From: JBGSPQ01 sp041738505
Lineage (GTDB): Bacteria; Patescibacteriota; Gracilibacteria; UBA1369
Direction of reading: 5' to 3'
NCBI GenBank assembly: GCA_041738505.1
Contig: JBGSPQ010000026.1
Location: forward strand, 1 to 64,000
DNA: 64,000 nt
Positions within the stretch are counted from its first letter, which is position 1. The number at the start of each line of letters is the position of its first letter. Position numbers and translations under genes: made by a program. The notes under the pieces are model-generated. The model searched no databases. It worked only from the letters and a program-made list of their open reading frames with translations, and was not told where the DNA came from. Shown here piece after piece: positions 52,755-61,425 of the stretch.

Positions 52755-54152
52755 ATGGAAAAAATTCGCAGACAAATAGTTGATCTCATCAAAAGAAGTG
52801 AAAACATTCTTTTAATGCCCTCGGCGCCGGTGGACGGGGACTCATTGGGATCCGCCCTTGCCATGTATCTGGTGCTTAAAAAAATCGGCAAAGAGGCTAC
52901 GGTTGTCTGTGCGGACCCTGTTCCGGACGCTTTCCTGTTTCTGCCCACCACCAAAGTAATCAGCGACGATTTTACCGCGGCCGGTGATTTTATTGTGACC
53001 TTGGACTGCCGCAAATCCAAACTGAAAACTATCAAAACCAAACTGGAGCAGGACAAAGTGAACATAATTATCACCGCCAAAAAAGGCAGGTTTACGGCGG
53101 AGGATGTATCTTTTGACCACGGCCCCCACCGCTATGATTTGATAATTACCGTGGACACCGGTGACTTGGAACAACTGGGCCGTTTTTACGAGGACAATCC
53201 GGCGATTTTCACCGACATTCCGCTGATAAATATTGATCATCACGCCTCAAATTCCAATTTTGGCAGAATCAATTATGTGGATATTATGAGTTCCGCCACC
53301 ACCGAGCTGTTGATTCCTTTGATTGCCGACATGGAAAAAGAATATGACAAAAATCTAATGGACGGGGATGTGGCCACACTGCTTTTGGCCGGCATCATAA
53401 CCGATACCGGAAGTTTTCAGAACGCCAACACCACGCCAAAATCTTTCGCCAACTCCGCGCATCTTATCCGCCACGGGGCGCGCCAGCAGGAAATTATCCA
53501 GCATGTTTTCAAAACGAAAAATCTCTCCCAGTTAAAGCTCTGGGGCAGGATTCTGACCAAAATGAAAGTGGACGAAAAGCACAAAATTGTATGGTCAACC
53601 ATCGGACAGAACGATTTTAAAGACACCGGCAGCACCGACGACGAAACCGGCGGAATCATTGATGAACTGATGAGCAACGCTCCCGGTACGGAAATAATTT
53701 TACTACTGAAACAAAAGGAAAGTAATCTAATCAGTGGAAGTCTGCGCACCACCACCGCCGCGGTTGACGCCAGCGCCATCGCCGAAATGTTTGGCGGGGG
53801 AGGGCATGTGCAGGCGGCCGGATTCAAAATTGAGGGTGACGATATTGGGAAAGTGGAGACGGAGGTTGTGGAAAAAATCAGGAAGTTTCAGGAAAAAAGG
53901 TTGTCCGCCAAACCGGAGGAACCCGCATACACAACGGAAATCACTCCCGACGCCGGAGAGGAAGTGCTTAAAGAGACGCCTCTAACGGGCAAGACGCGTG
54001 ACTTTGTTACGGAAGAAATAAAACCCAAGACCGATGAAACCGACACCCGCACGGCCAAAGAAACATTCACGGATTTCGTTATCAAGACGGGCTCCCGCGA
54101 TGACGACGAAACCGAAATCCACCCCGACGTGGTTTACAAGTTTGAAGACTGA
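52755..54152 (+). CDS. DHH-family phosphoesterase (NrnA/bifunctional oligoribonuclease-like)
   Basis: 465 residues. DHH domain with APVDGDSLGSA (Asp27 and Asp29), LDCRKS, TVDTGDLEQLGRF and NIDHHASNSNFG near residue 160, then a linker and DHHA1 (MFGGGGHVQAAGFKIEG). NrnA-type members degrade short RNA or pAp, or hydrolyse c-di-AMP (GdpP without its sensor domains); sequence alone does not choose. An acidic/Thr-rich C-terminal tail of ~75 residues (about 390-465) is additional. A long insertion follows LDCRKS (KTKLEQDKVNIIITAKKGRF), which looks like an extra strand pair. Its stop directly abuts that of yebC on the other strand. Confidence 0.88.
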   Translation: MEKIRRQIVDLIKRSENILLMPSAPVDGDSLGSALAMYLVLKKIGKEATVVCADPVPDAFLFLPTTKVISDDFTAAGDFIVTLDCRKSKLKTIKTKLEQDKVNIIITAKKGRFTAEDVSFDHGPHRYDLIITVDTGDLEQLGRFYEDNPAIFTDIPLINIDHHASNSNFGRINYVDIMSSATTELLIPLIADMEKEYDKNLMDGDVATLLLAGIITDTGSFQNANTTPKSFANSAHLIRHGARQQEIIQHVFKTKNLSQLKLWGRILTKMKVDEKHKIVWSTIGQNDFKDTGSTDDETGGIIDELMSNAPGTEIILLLKQKESNLISGSLRTTTAAVDASAIAEMFGGGGHVQAAGFKIEGDDIGKVETEVVEKIRKFQEKRLSAKPEEPAYTTEITPDAGEEVLKETPLTGKTRDFVTEEIKPKTDETDTRTAKETFTDFVIKTGSRDDDETEIHPDVVYKFED

Positions 54153-54899
54153 TTAAAGTCCGGCCATCACTTCATCGCTGATATCCGCGTTGGTGTAGAC
54201 ATTTAAAATGTCATCATCATCTTCAATGGCATCCATAAGTTCAAGAAGATTGGAGGCGGTTTCGGCGTCATTAACGGCAATTTCCGTAACCGGCACATAA
54301 ACCAGTCTGGCCGATTCGGTCTTGAAACCGCTTGTAATAAGGGCATCTTTAACTTTCATCAAATCCTGCGGGGCGGTGTAAATTTCCAGACAACCGTCGC
54401 CCTCATTAACATCGTCGGCGCCCGCGTCAATCGCCGCCAGTTCGGCTTCGTCGCTTTGAGGGCCTTCACATGGCAAAACTATCAAACCTTTTTTACTGAA
54501 CATATAGCCAACCGAGCCGGCCGCGCCCATGGTCCCGCCCTTTTTATTCATAATTGTCTTTAAATTGGAAATCGTCCGGTTGCGGTTATCCGTCAGCGCC
54601 TCCATGTAAAGAGCCGTGCCGCCCGGACCGAAACCTTCATAAACAACCTCTTCAATCTGGATTCCCAGTTTCGCTTCGCCGGTACCTTTTTTAATCGCTC
54701 TTTCAATATTTTCCATCGGGGTGTTATCGGCTCTGGCGTTATCAATTGCCGCCCTGAGCAGGGGATTCATGCTTGGATCCCCGCCGTTCCGCGCCGCCAC
54801 TTCAATCAGTTTGGCGTGACGTGTGAATATTTTACCGCGCTTGGAATCCTCCACCGCTTTTCCTCGCTTGATTTTAGCCCATTTTGAATGTCTAGACAT
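54153..54899 (-). CDS. yebC: YebC/PmpR family protein (translation or transcription regulator)
   Basis: 248 residues, typical length. The start MSRHSKWAKIKRGKAVEDSK and GKIFTRHAKLIEVAARNGGD, NPLLRAAIDNARADNTPMEN, YEGFGPGGTALYMEALTDNR and GTMGAAGSVGYMF are the family signature. Members act as DNA-binding regulators or in translation of poly-proline stretches. The latter would fit a genome with Pro-rich surface proteins (inference). Third in an operon with malic enzyme and glycerophosphodiesterase (3-bp gap). Confidence 0.95.
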   Translation of the reverse strand: MSRHSKWAKIKRGKAVEDSKRGKIFTRHAKLIEVAARNGGDPSMNPLLRAAIDNARADNTPMENIERAIKKGTGEAKLGIQIEEVVYEGFGPGGTALYMEALTDNRNRTISNLKTIMNKKGGTMGAAGSVGYMFSKKGLIVLPCEGPQSDEAELAAIDAGADDVNEGDGCLEIYTAPQDLMKVKDALITSGFKTESARLVYVPVTEIAVNDAETASNLLELMDAIEDDDDILNVYTNADISDEVMAGL

Positions 54900-54902
54900 T
54901 GT

Positions 54903-55538
54903 TTATAAGGGGTAATCGGTTACAATTCCGTCTATATCCAGATCCAGTGATTTATGCCTGTCCTCGTTGCGATTAATCACATAAGAATAAATTTTCATGC
55001 CGCGCTTATTGGCGAACCGCACGATGTTTCTGTTCAATAATCTTCTGTTAATCACAAATATATCCGGTTTCAATAGAAAAGGATAAATGATGTTTTTAAA
55101 AAGGAAAAGAAAAAATCTTCTACCGCAGATAAAACCGATCTTCATTTCCGGGTGCATTTTTTTAAGACGGCGGAGAATAAACGGATTAAAAGAGATGATA
55201 AAGATTCTGCGTTCGGTAAGATATTTTTTGTAGAGTTTTGAAAAAGCCCCGGCGAAAATATTGGAGAACGCAGAATTGGTTTTAAGTTCAATAAATAGAG
55301 CTATATCCTTTGGGATGTGGGGGAAGATTTTGTCCACGGTGTTTTTCCTGAATCTGGGATGATGCAGAAAATCATGTTCCAGAAAGAAAAAGCGAAACAC
55401 ATAAGAATATCTGATATCCAGCTCTATGGCTTTGAATCCGAGCTTAACGGAATACAAAAACGCCTCCAGGGTGTTTTCCAAAAAAGGAGAGTTTCCTCCG
55501 CGGTGCGCTATGATTTCCATTTCGGATATTTTTTTCAT
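54903..55538 (-). CDS. Glycerophosphodiester phosphodiesterase
   Basis: 211 residues, somewhat short for the family (usually 230-250). TIM-barrel GDPD motifs: IIAHRGGNSPFLENTLEAF (catalytic His-Arg and the ENT pair), AIELDIR (metal Glu/Asp), LEHDF, FIELKTN, and SFNPFILRRLKK. Hydrolyses glycerophosphodiesters to glycerol 3-phosphate and an alcohol. No signal peptide. It overlaps the malic enzyme stop by 4 bp (ATGA), so they are coupled. The region after LDIR (RYSYVFRFFFLEHDFLHHPR) is shorter than usual but keeps the catalytic residues. Confidence 0.88.
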   Translation of the reverse strand: MKKISEMEIIAHRGGNSPFLENTLEAFLYSVKLGFKAIELDIRYSYVFRFFFLEHDFLHHPRFRKNTVDKIFPHIPKDIALFIELKTNSAFSNIFAGAFSKLYKKYLTERRIFIISFNPFILRRLKKMHPEMKIGFICGRRFFLFLFKNIIYPFLLKPDIFVINRRLLNRNIVRFANKRGMKIYSYVINRNEDRHKSLDLDIDGIVTDYPL

Positions 55539-56716
55539 TGGATGTTGTATTTAACAGCAAGCGCGACGGCGGCGGCGACATTTTTATCAAAAACACCGGG
55601 GACAATTCTATCGGGCGAGGGGTTATCAACCAGCGCCGCCAGCGCCTCCGCCGCCGCCGCCTTCACCCTCTCATCAATAAAAACTTTCCTACCTTTGGGA
55701 CCATCGTCGCTCCTCTCTCTTAAAGCCGCCACAACACCCATAAAAACCCCGGGGAAAGCCAGAACATTATTAATCTGATTTTTCATATCGCTTCTGCCGG
55801 TACCCGTAACCATCGCACCCGCCGCCTCGGCCTCACCTGGCATAATTTCCGGCACCGGATTGGCCATTGCAAAAACAATTGCGTCTCTATTCATCCCCGC
55901 AACCATCTCTTTCGTCACCAGCCCGGGACCCGAAACACCAATAAATACATCGGCGCCTTTAAGCGCGTCCGCCACTCCTCCTTCCGCTTTGCTTCCGGGC
56001 AAAAGAGCCAGTTCGTGCTTATAAGTACCGGGACTAATGTCCTTCCTCCCCGCGTGAATTATTCCCCCGCGGTCGCACACGGTAATTTCGCCCGCCTCGT
56101 AAAAATGAAGCAGTTTTGCGATTGCGGTTCCCGCCGCCCCCGCACCCAGCACCACAATCCTCGCCGTCCCGATATTCTTTTCCGTTACTTTCATCGCGTT
56201 TATCAAAGCCGCCAGCACAACAATCGCCGTACCGTGCTGATCATCGTGAAAAACAGGAATTTCCAGCTCCTCAATCAGCCTGCGCTCAATTTCAAAACAT
56301 TCAGGTGCGGCAATATCCTCCAGATTAATCCCCGCAAAAGGAACCGCGATTTTCTTCACAATCTCCACGAACTCATTAACATCTCTTGTATCCACGCAAA
56401 CCGGAAAGGCGTTAAGCCCTCCAAACCGCTTAAATAAAGCGCACTTGCCCTCCATAACCGGCAGTGCCGCCGCCGTCCCGATGTTCCCCAGTCCCAAAAC
56501 GGCGGTGCCGTTTGTAACGACCGCCACCGTATCGGACTTGATTGTAAGATCGTTAACCGCCGCGGGGTTGCGCGCAATTTCCCGGCAGACCGCAGCCACT
56601 CCGGGAGTATAAACAAGTGAAAGATCTTCAAAACTTTCTATTGGCGTTTTCGTTTCCACACTTAACTTCCCGCGCAAAGACGCGTGCAGGTTAAGTGACT
56701 TTATGTCGGTATCCAT
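55535..56716 (-). CDS. NAD(P)-dependent malic enzyme
   Basis: 393 residues, the short bacterial form without a phosphotransacetylase tail. Converts malate to pyruvate, CO2 and NAD(P)H. Motifs: LVYTPGVAAVCREIARN, GNIGTAAALPVMEGKCALF, NLEDIAAPECFEIE, FHDDQHGTAIVVLAAL (metal site), the Rossmann loop VVLGAGAAGTAIAKLLH, FIGVSGPG and AMANPVPEIMPGEA. In a CPR cell with little central metabolism it could supply pyruvate or reducing power. First of three coupled genes. Confidence 0.95.
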   Translation of the reverse strand: MDTDIKSLNLHASLRGKLSVETKTPIESFEDLSLVYTPGVAAVCREIARNPAAVNDLTIKSDTVAVVTNGTAVLGLGNIGTAAALPVMEGKCALFKRFGGLNAFPVCVDTRDVNEFVEIVKKIAVPFAGINLEDIAAPECFEIERRLIEELEIPVFHDDQHGTAIVVLAALINAMKVTEKNIGTARIVVLGAGAAGTAIAKLLHFYEAGEITVCDRGGIIHAGRKDISPGTYKHELALLPGSKAEGGVADALKGADVFIGVSGPGLVTKEMVAGMNRDAIVFAMANPVPEIMPGEAEAAGAMVTGTGRSDMKNQINNVLAFPGVFMGVVAALRERSDDGPKGRKVFIDERVKAAAAEALAALVDNPSPDRIVPGVFDKNVAAAVALAVKYNIQ

Positions 56717-56731
56717 GTTGGTTTATCAGCT

Positions 56732-57052
56732 TTATTCGCCGGGTGCTTCCGTCGGCGTTGTCGTTGAAGGCACGCCCGGGGGCAAAGTAATCGTAATATC
56801 CTGGGTTTCGGTCACCGCCTGCGGTGTAACTGTTTCCACTTGCGGAACATCAGCCGCTTCCGTTACCCCCGGTGGGGCTGAAGTGGGGCCTTTCACCGAT
56901 GGTGGTGAAGACGGACCGCGCGTATACGGAACCGCAAGTTCGGGTAAATCGGTTTCAGTATCGGACACATCATCCGCAGGCTGAGACTGGCAACCCGCCA
57001 GACCCGTTAAAACCAACATCGAACACACTAAAACAAGGTATCTTTTATGCAT
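56732..57052 (-). CDS. Small lipoprotein
   Basis: 106 residues. Lipoprotein signal peptide with lipobox LAGC (YLVLVCSMLVLTGLAGCQSQ; lipidated Cys near 21). The remainder is an extended Pro/Thr/Glu/Val-rich chain (PSSPPSVKGPTSAPPGVTEA, TITLPPGVPSTTTPTEAPGE) without a fold, probably a membrane-tethered spacer. 16 bp before the malic enzyme gene, 18 bp after another lipoprotein gene of the same size. No family. Confidence 0.78.
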   Translation of the reverse strand: MHKRYLVLVCSMLVLTGLAGCQSQPADDVSDTETDLPELAVPYTRGPSSPPSVKGPTSAPPGVTEAADVPQVETVTPQAVTETQDITITLPPGVPSTTTPTEAPGE

Positions 57053-57070
57053 TAATATTTTTTGATTAAA

Positions 57071-57382
57071 CTACTCCGAAATCGTCAGAGACGCTTCCTG
57101 TTGTGCAGTTGCGGGATCAGCGACCGCCCCTTCGGAAATTGTCAATGTGGCTTCCTGCTGAACGGCATTTTCATCCGTAGGTTCGGTGATAGTCAAAGAT
57201 GCCTGCTGTTCAACGGCTTCGCCGCCTTCCGTAACTTCCAGAGTGGCCTTCTGATCAGCGGTTGTAGCTTCGGTTGCCGCTTCCTTATCGGGAACTTTTA
57301 CTTCGGGCTGAGCGGGAGTCTGGCATCCGGCAAGACCGAGGGCCAATACAAACAGAGCTGAAATGGCGATGGTTTTCTTCAT
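57071..57382 (-). CDS. Small lipoprotein with four short repeats
   Basis: 103 residues. Signal peptide with lipobox LAGC (ISALFVLALGLAGCQTPAQP; Cys near 20), almost the same layout as the next lipoprotein. The mature chain carries four copies of an A-x-L-x-(V/I)-(T/S)-E unit: ATLEVTE, ASLTITE, ATLTISE, ASLTISE, three of them led by QQ or QQE and separated by acidic linkers. No cysteine other than the lipidated one. An exposed short-strand repeat protein attached to the membrane; function unknown. Confidence 0.8.
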   Translation of the reverse strand: MKKTIAISALFVLALGLAGCQTPAQPEVKVPDKEAATEATTADQKATLEVTEGGEAVEQQASLTITEPTDENAVQQEATLTISEGAVADPATAQQEASLTISE

Positions 57383-57400
57383 TTTTTACTGTGGTTAAGA

Positions 57401-57406
57401 ATTATA
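57401..57406 (-). promoter_or_regulatory. -10 box of the lipoprotein genes
   Basis: Minus strand TATAAT, 19 bp before the ATG at 57382; no convincing -35. Probably transcribes both lipoprotein genes and possibly the malic enzyme operon. Confidence 0.45.
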
Positions 57407-57466
57407 AAATGATTTTAACACCAGAAAGGATTTTACTATTTTTTAACCGAAAAACAAAATGCAAAT

Positions 57467-58804
57467 TTAAAAAGCGGTTGTGTTTCCGTCATTTAGGGCC
57501 AGAATTGTATTTGAACCTCGTTCCAGCTTAAGCATCACGTCATATTCGGTGCTGTAATAATAATCCACCGGCCCGGTTCCTATGCCGATTGTATCCGTTT
57601 CAACCAAAAGTTCGTCGCCGAACATGTCCAGAACCGCCTGTCCTTTGTCTTTTACCAGAATCAGTTTGCGAACCTCGGAAAGAAAAGACTCCCTGTCCAG
57701 ATTCACGGACGAGGTGCTGGTTTCCGAACCGCTGTACTCCCTTACACTGCCAATCATGTACCTGATCTTTTCCAGCAGAAGTGGCTGGTTTTCACCCATG
57801 CCCACCTGTGTGTATGCCGCCAGAATCTTCTTGCCCGGGAGTTCAAAGAAATAATCGTTAAGACCGCTTTCCGTAAGGCCGATGCTGGCAAACGGATATT
57901 CGTTGAGTGTCTGAGCCTTCCTGACCGCGCCACTGTCGTATTCCAACAAATCCGTATATTCCTTAACGGAGTAACCCGTTTCATTGGCGTCAACCGCAAT
58001 CACAACGGTGGCGCTCAGCGGCAGAACCCTCGCCCAGCTCAATTGCTCGTTAATATCATCCCGTTTCCATAAAATAACCTGGTTGCCCGCCTTGATAACG
58101 CGCCAGTCGGGCGGATATTTAATGCTGAAACCGTTTGCGGAATCGTTATAAGTGGGCCAGTTGGTGGATAGAGGAAACTTTTCCAGATTGTTTTCCTTCG
58201 TATACATCAGACGGAAAATCATTTCGGCGAACTGTCCGCGGGTAATGTCCCTTTCGGCATGCAGAAGCCCGTCATCGGACGACTCAATAAAATATTTATT
58301 TTTGGCAAAGTCGGCGTAAGCCACATACCAGGCCAGCACGTCCACATCGGGATAAGGGTTTTGAGTGGGCGGATTACCGACTTCCATATCAAACGCCAGC
58401 AAAACTATCTTCAGGCTTTCCGCCACGTTGATATTGTTGGCGGGCTTGAAAGAGCCGTCCTTATAACCCTCCACCAATCCCGTCTCCACCGCCTTTTTCA
58501 CATACTCATAAAACCAGTCGCTCTCGCTCACATCCGGAAAATCAATCTGCTCCGTGCTTTCGCCGTCCTTACCCGTCGCCAGCATCACCATTTTCAGGGC
58601 TTCGGCTCTGTTTATTGTCTGTTCCGGTTTAAAGGTGCCGTCCGCATAGCCCGAAATCACCCCCTTGGAATGCAGATATTCAATCGCCCCGTAGTGGATG
58701 GTGGACGTGGAGGTTACATCGCTGAAAGCCGCCAGCATTACGGTTGCGGGTATCATTGTCAAAACCGCCAGACACATTAAAACGAGTGAGCCTATTTTTT
58801 TCAT
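57467..58804 (-). CDS. S-layer homology (SLH) domain surface protein
   Basis: 445 residues. Signal peptide 1-27 (GSLVLMCLAVLTMIPATVML). Three SLH repeats: residues ~28-85 (AIEYLHSKGVISGYADGTFK, PEQTINRAEALKMVML), ~90-150 (GLVEGYKDGSFKPANNINVA) and ~155-210 (RDITRGQFAEMIFRL). The C-terminal ~230 residues form an unknown domain starting NGFSIKYPPDWRVIKAG, the PsbP-like pattern often found attached to SLH proteins. Anchored to the wall polymer by the SLH part, in the same manner as the giant protein. It has its own extended -10 promoter. Confidence 0.9.
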   Translation of the reverse strand: MKKIGSLVLMCLAVLTMIPATVMLAAFSDVTSTSTIHYGAIEYLHSKGVISGYADGTFKPEQTINRAEALKMVMLATGKDGESTEQIDFPDVSESDWFYEYVKKAVETGLVEGYKDGSFKPANNINVAESLKIVLLAFDMEVGNPPTQNPYPDVDVLAWYVAYADFAKNKYFIESSDDGLLHAERDITRGQFAEMIFRLMYTKENNLEKFPLSTNWPTYNDSANGFSIKYPPDWRVIKAGNQVILWKRDDINEQLSWARVLPLSATVVIAVDANETGYSVKEYTDLLEYDSGAVRKAQTLNEYPFASIGLTESGLNDYFFELPGKKILAAYTQVGMGENQPLLLEKIRYMIGSVREYSGSETSTSSVNLDRESFLSEVRKLILVKDKGQAVLDMFGDELLVETDTIGIGTGPVDYYYSTEYDVMLKLERGSNTILALNDGNTTAF

Positions 58805-58826
58805 AATATATTGTTAAAGCCCGCAA

Positions 58827-58835
58827 ATTATATCA
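58827..58835 (-). promoter_or_regulatory. Extended -10 promoter of the SLH protein gene
   Basis: Minus strand TGATATAAT, 22 bp before the ATG at 58804. Confidence 0.65.
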
Positions 58836-58898
58836 AACCTGCAACAAAAACAGAAAAAATATTTACTGACTCAATCTTAAAAACCATTCAAATTCGGA

Positions 58899-60263
58899 CT
58901 AATAAACGGCCTCACCCGGAGAATACATATCCAGATTATCGTCTCCGATAAGAGCAACCATTTCCTCCACCGCGTCTTCAAAAGGAACGGTTTTCTGCGA
59001 ACCCACTTTCATGTCGCGGATGATCGCCGTGCCTTCTCGCACTTCGGTCAGCCCCAGAATGATGGTATAGGGAACATTGAATTTGTCCGCCATTCTAAGC
59101 TGTGTTTTAATGGAGCCTTTCCCGAGAGCGCCCATCGTTTTGATTCCGGCGTCGCGCAAGTCCGCTATCAGTGGCAGACACCTTTTTTTGGCCTCCTGCC
59201 CAAGCTGGGCGACAAAAACATGCAGGTCGTCTTTTTGCGGAACTTTGATTTTCTCCCGTTTCATATTGGCGATTATCCTGTCCATTCCCGCCGCGAAACC
59301 CGAAGCCGCCGTGGGTTGTCCGCCCATCAGTTCAACCAGTCCGTCATACCGTCCTCCTCCGCCAATGGCGTTTTGGGCGCCCTCCGTTTTGTCCCAGAAT
59401 TCAAAAACCGTTTTAGTGTAATAATCCAACCCCCTCACCAGAGAAGTATTTACTATGTAATCCACCTTCATTTCCTCCAGAAACTCCTTAACGTCGCGGT
59501 CAAAAGCCTTGCAGTCCTCGCAAAGATAATCGGTGAGTTTTGGTGCGATTTGCGCCAGAATCTGGCAGTCCTCCTCTTTGCAGTCCAAAAGTCTTAATGG
59601 ATTTTTTTCCAGTCTGTCTTTGCAGTTGTAACAGAGCGACCTTTCCTTGCCGTAATAAAAATCCTTTAAAACCTGAGTATAAGCCGGACGGCACTGCGCG
59701 CATCCGATGTTGTTGAGTTGAATGGAAAAAAGTTGGGCGATTCCCAAATCGTCCAGAATTTTCCAGGCCAGATAAATCAGCTGGGCGTCAATGGCCGGAT
59801 CGCTCTCGCCGATAACCTCAAACCCAAACTGCCAGAACTGCCTGTATCTTCCTTTCTGCGGGCGGTCGTAGCGGAAATGCGGTTCAATGTAATAAAGCGC
59901 CACGGGCTGAGGCATACTCTGCATACCGTTTTGGATGTACGCTCTTACCACCCCCGCCGTGCTTTCCGGTTTCAATGTCAGACTGCGTCCTTTTTTGTCC
60001 TCAAATGTGTACATTTCCTTGCTCACAATGTCGCTGGTGGCCCCGATACTCCTTGCGAAAACATCCGTAAATTCAAATATCGGAGTTGTGATGCGCCTGA
60101 ATCCGGCCTGCCTGCAACGGTGCCTAACCACTTTTTTTATGAAAGTGTGATATTCATGATCTCTGGGCAGAATGTCGTGCACGCCCTTGGGAGTCTGGTA
60201 GGGCGGTTTTTGCCCTTGTGTTTCACTTGAATCATCCGCGTCGGATAACTGATCCTTTGCCAT
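58899..60263 (-). CDS. hisS: Histidyl-tRNA synthetase
   Basis: 454 residues. Class II HisRS: GVHDILPRDHEYHTFIKKVV, motif 2 (ALYYIEPHFRYDRPQKGRYR), histidine A motif LVRGLDYYTKTVFEFW, GGGGRYDGLVELMGG (motif 3 area), and a C-terminal anticodon domain (LHVFVAQLGQEAKKRCLPLI). About residues 185-260 hold a cysteine-rich insertion, CAQC, CYNC, CKEEDC and CEDC, likely to bind zinc; this occurs in part of the HisRS family. The ~25-residue N-terminal extension is acidic and of unclear role. Preceded by a TGCTATAAT promoter. Confidence 0.95.
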   Translation of the reverse strand: MAKDQLSDADDSSETQGQKPPYQTPKGVHDILPRDHEYHTFIKKVVRHRCRQAGFRRITTPIFEFTDVFARSIGATSDIVSKEMYTFEDKKGRSLTLKPESTAGVVRAYIQNGMQSMPQPVALYYIEPHFRYDRPQKGRYRQFWQFGFEVIGESDPAIDAQLIYLAWKILDDLGIAQLFSIQLNNIGCAQCRPAYTQVLKDFYYGKERSLCYNCKDRLEKNPLRLLDCKEEDCQILAQIAPKLTDYLCEDCKAFDRDVKEFLEEMKVDYIVNTSLVRGLDYYTKTVFEFWDKTEGAQNAIGGGGRYDGLVELMGGQPTAASGFAAGMDRIIANMKREKIKVPQKDDLHVFVAQLGQEAKKRCLPLIADLRDAGIKTMGALGKGSIKTQLRMADKFNVPYTIILGLTEVREGTAIIRDMKVGSQKTVPFEDAVEEMVALIGDDNLDMYSPGEAVY

Positions 60264-60297
60264 AAATTTTTAAATAAAGTTAAAAAGACTGGTTAAA

Positions 60298-60306
60298 ATT
60301 ATAGCA
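60298..60306 (-). promoter_or_regulatory. Extended -10 promoter of hisS
   Basis: Minus strand TGCTATAAT, identical to the box of the giant operon, 34 bp before the hisS ATG and inside the gap after the flippase-like gene. Confidence 0.7.
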
Positions 60307-60322
60307 GTTTTTTTTTGAATTG

Positions 60323-61327
60323 CTAGCCGTTATTTCTGTCCGTGAATGCTTTTTTCAGCATTTGCAGGGCGTTTTTGGAGGCGTGAACCAGTCCGATAAA
60401 CACAAAAAATAAATCTCTTATTCTGATGATAAACACCAGTACAAAGGCGTTAATTGAGATTCCCAGTGCCGCGAACATGGCGGCGTGACCTCCCTCCAGA
60501 ATGCCAATTCCTCCCGGAATCGGGATCATAAAAGCGATGTAGGGAATCGTGCTTACCAGAAAAGTCTGCATGAAAGTCATATTAACACCCATAAACCTGG
60601 CTATCAGCCAGTGCTCCAAAAGTAGAAACGATGTGATAACGATGGAAATCCCGACCAGCAGAATGAAAGCCCGGGCGTGATGTTTATAAAAATTAGCCAT
60701 CTCCTCTTCAACCTCAATGATTTTTTCTTCCAGACTTTTTATTTTTTTGAATTTATTTAGACGGAAAAATCTTAAAACGGAGCTGAAGAATCCAATGTTT
60801 TTTACCGAGGAAAAATAAAACCAGAAAACCAGCACCACCAGCGCCGCCAGCAGTATGGCAAAGAATATCTGCATGCTCTCCGAAAGGGAGCCTTCTATCA
60901 GAGCAATCGCGATACCCGCGCCGATAAAAATAAACAGCGCCGCGAACTCCAGCCCTTTGTCTATAATCACCGAAGAGGCCGCCGTTTTGGAGGGGACTCC
61001 GTCCTTATGAAGAAGCATCGCCCGCAAAGGTTCGCCGCCGGTCTGGGCGGTTGGGGTTATGTAGCTTACCGCGAACCCCGACATTCTGTGCATGAATAAC
61101 TGCCAGAATGAAAGTTTGTGATTGTAGGTTTTTTTGATGATGATGTGCCAGCGCAGGGTGTAGAGCATAAAGTTCAGCAACGACAAAAATACAAACACCC
61201 CGAAGTGCAGTAGTTTAAACTGGCGGAGATTGGTCCAGATTTCCTCCACTCCCGTCTGGTAAACCACTCCCGCGAAGAAAGCGATACCTATCAGCAACAG
61301 GAATGTAAACAGAATGATACGTTTCAT
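60323..61327 (-). CDS. Flippase-like / lysylphosphatidylglycerol synthase-type membrane protein
   Basis: 334 residues with about eight membrane helices. The pattern is that of the UPF0104/LPG-synthase TM family: an N-terminal LLLIGIAFFAGVVYQTG, YTLRWHIIIKKT, YITPTAQTGGEPLRAMLLHK (the conserved P-x-x-x-G-x-x-R loop), and PIPGGIGILEGGHAAMFAAL near the C-terminus (the conserved P-G-G-x-G-x-x-E). Members move or modify lipids in the cytoplasmic membrane. No aminoacyl-transferase domain is attached. Downstream of tsaD by 98 bp. Confidence 0.88.
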   Translation of the reverse strand: MKRIILFTFLLLIGIAFFAGVVYQTGVEEIWTNLRQFKLLHFGVFVFLSLLNFMLYTLRWHIIIKKTYNHKLSFWQLFMHRMSGFAVSYITPTAQTGGEPLRAMLLHKDGVPSKTAASSVIIDKGLEFAALFIFIGAGIAIALIEGSLSESMQIFFAILLAALVVLVFWFYFSSVKNIGFFSSVLRFFRLNKFKKIKSLEEKIIEVEEEMANFYKHHARAFILLVGISIVITSFLLLEHWLIARFMGVNMTFMQTFLVSTIPYIAFMIPIPGGIGILEGGHAAMFAALGISINAFVLVFIIRIRDLFFVFIGLVHASKNALQMLKKAFTDRNNG

Positions 61328-61425
61328 TGATTTGCGAAAGCTCTAAGTCACTGGACAATTTAGTTTAATTTGCCGGCCGGTGCAAGTTGCCATGGGTTTT
61401 CAGGGAGTACTTGCGGACGAGCTTT

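Noticed and set aside
54100..54160. Alternative genetic code with TGA as glycine (Gracilibacteria/SR1)
   Set aside because: TGA ends genes at expected positions, such as the DHH phosphoesterase, and conserved proteins show no in-frame TGA.
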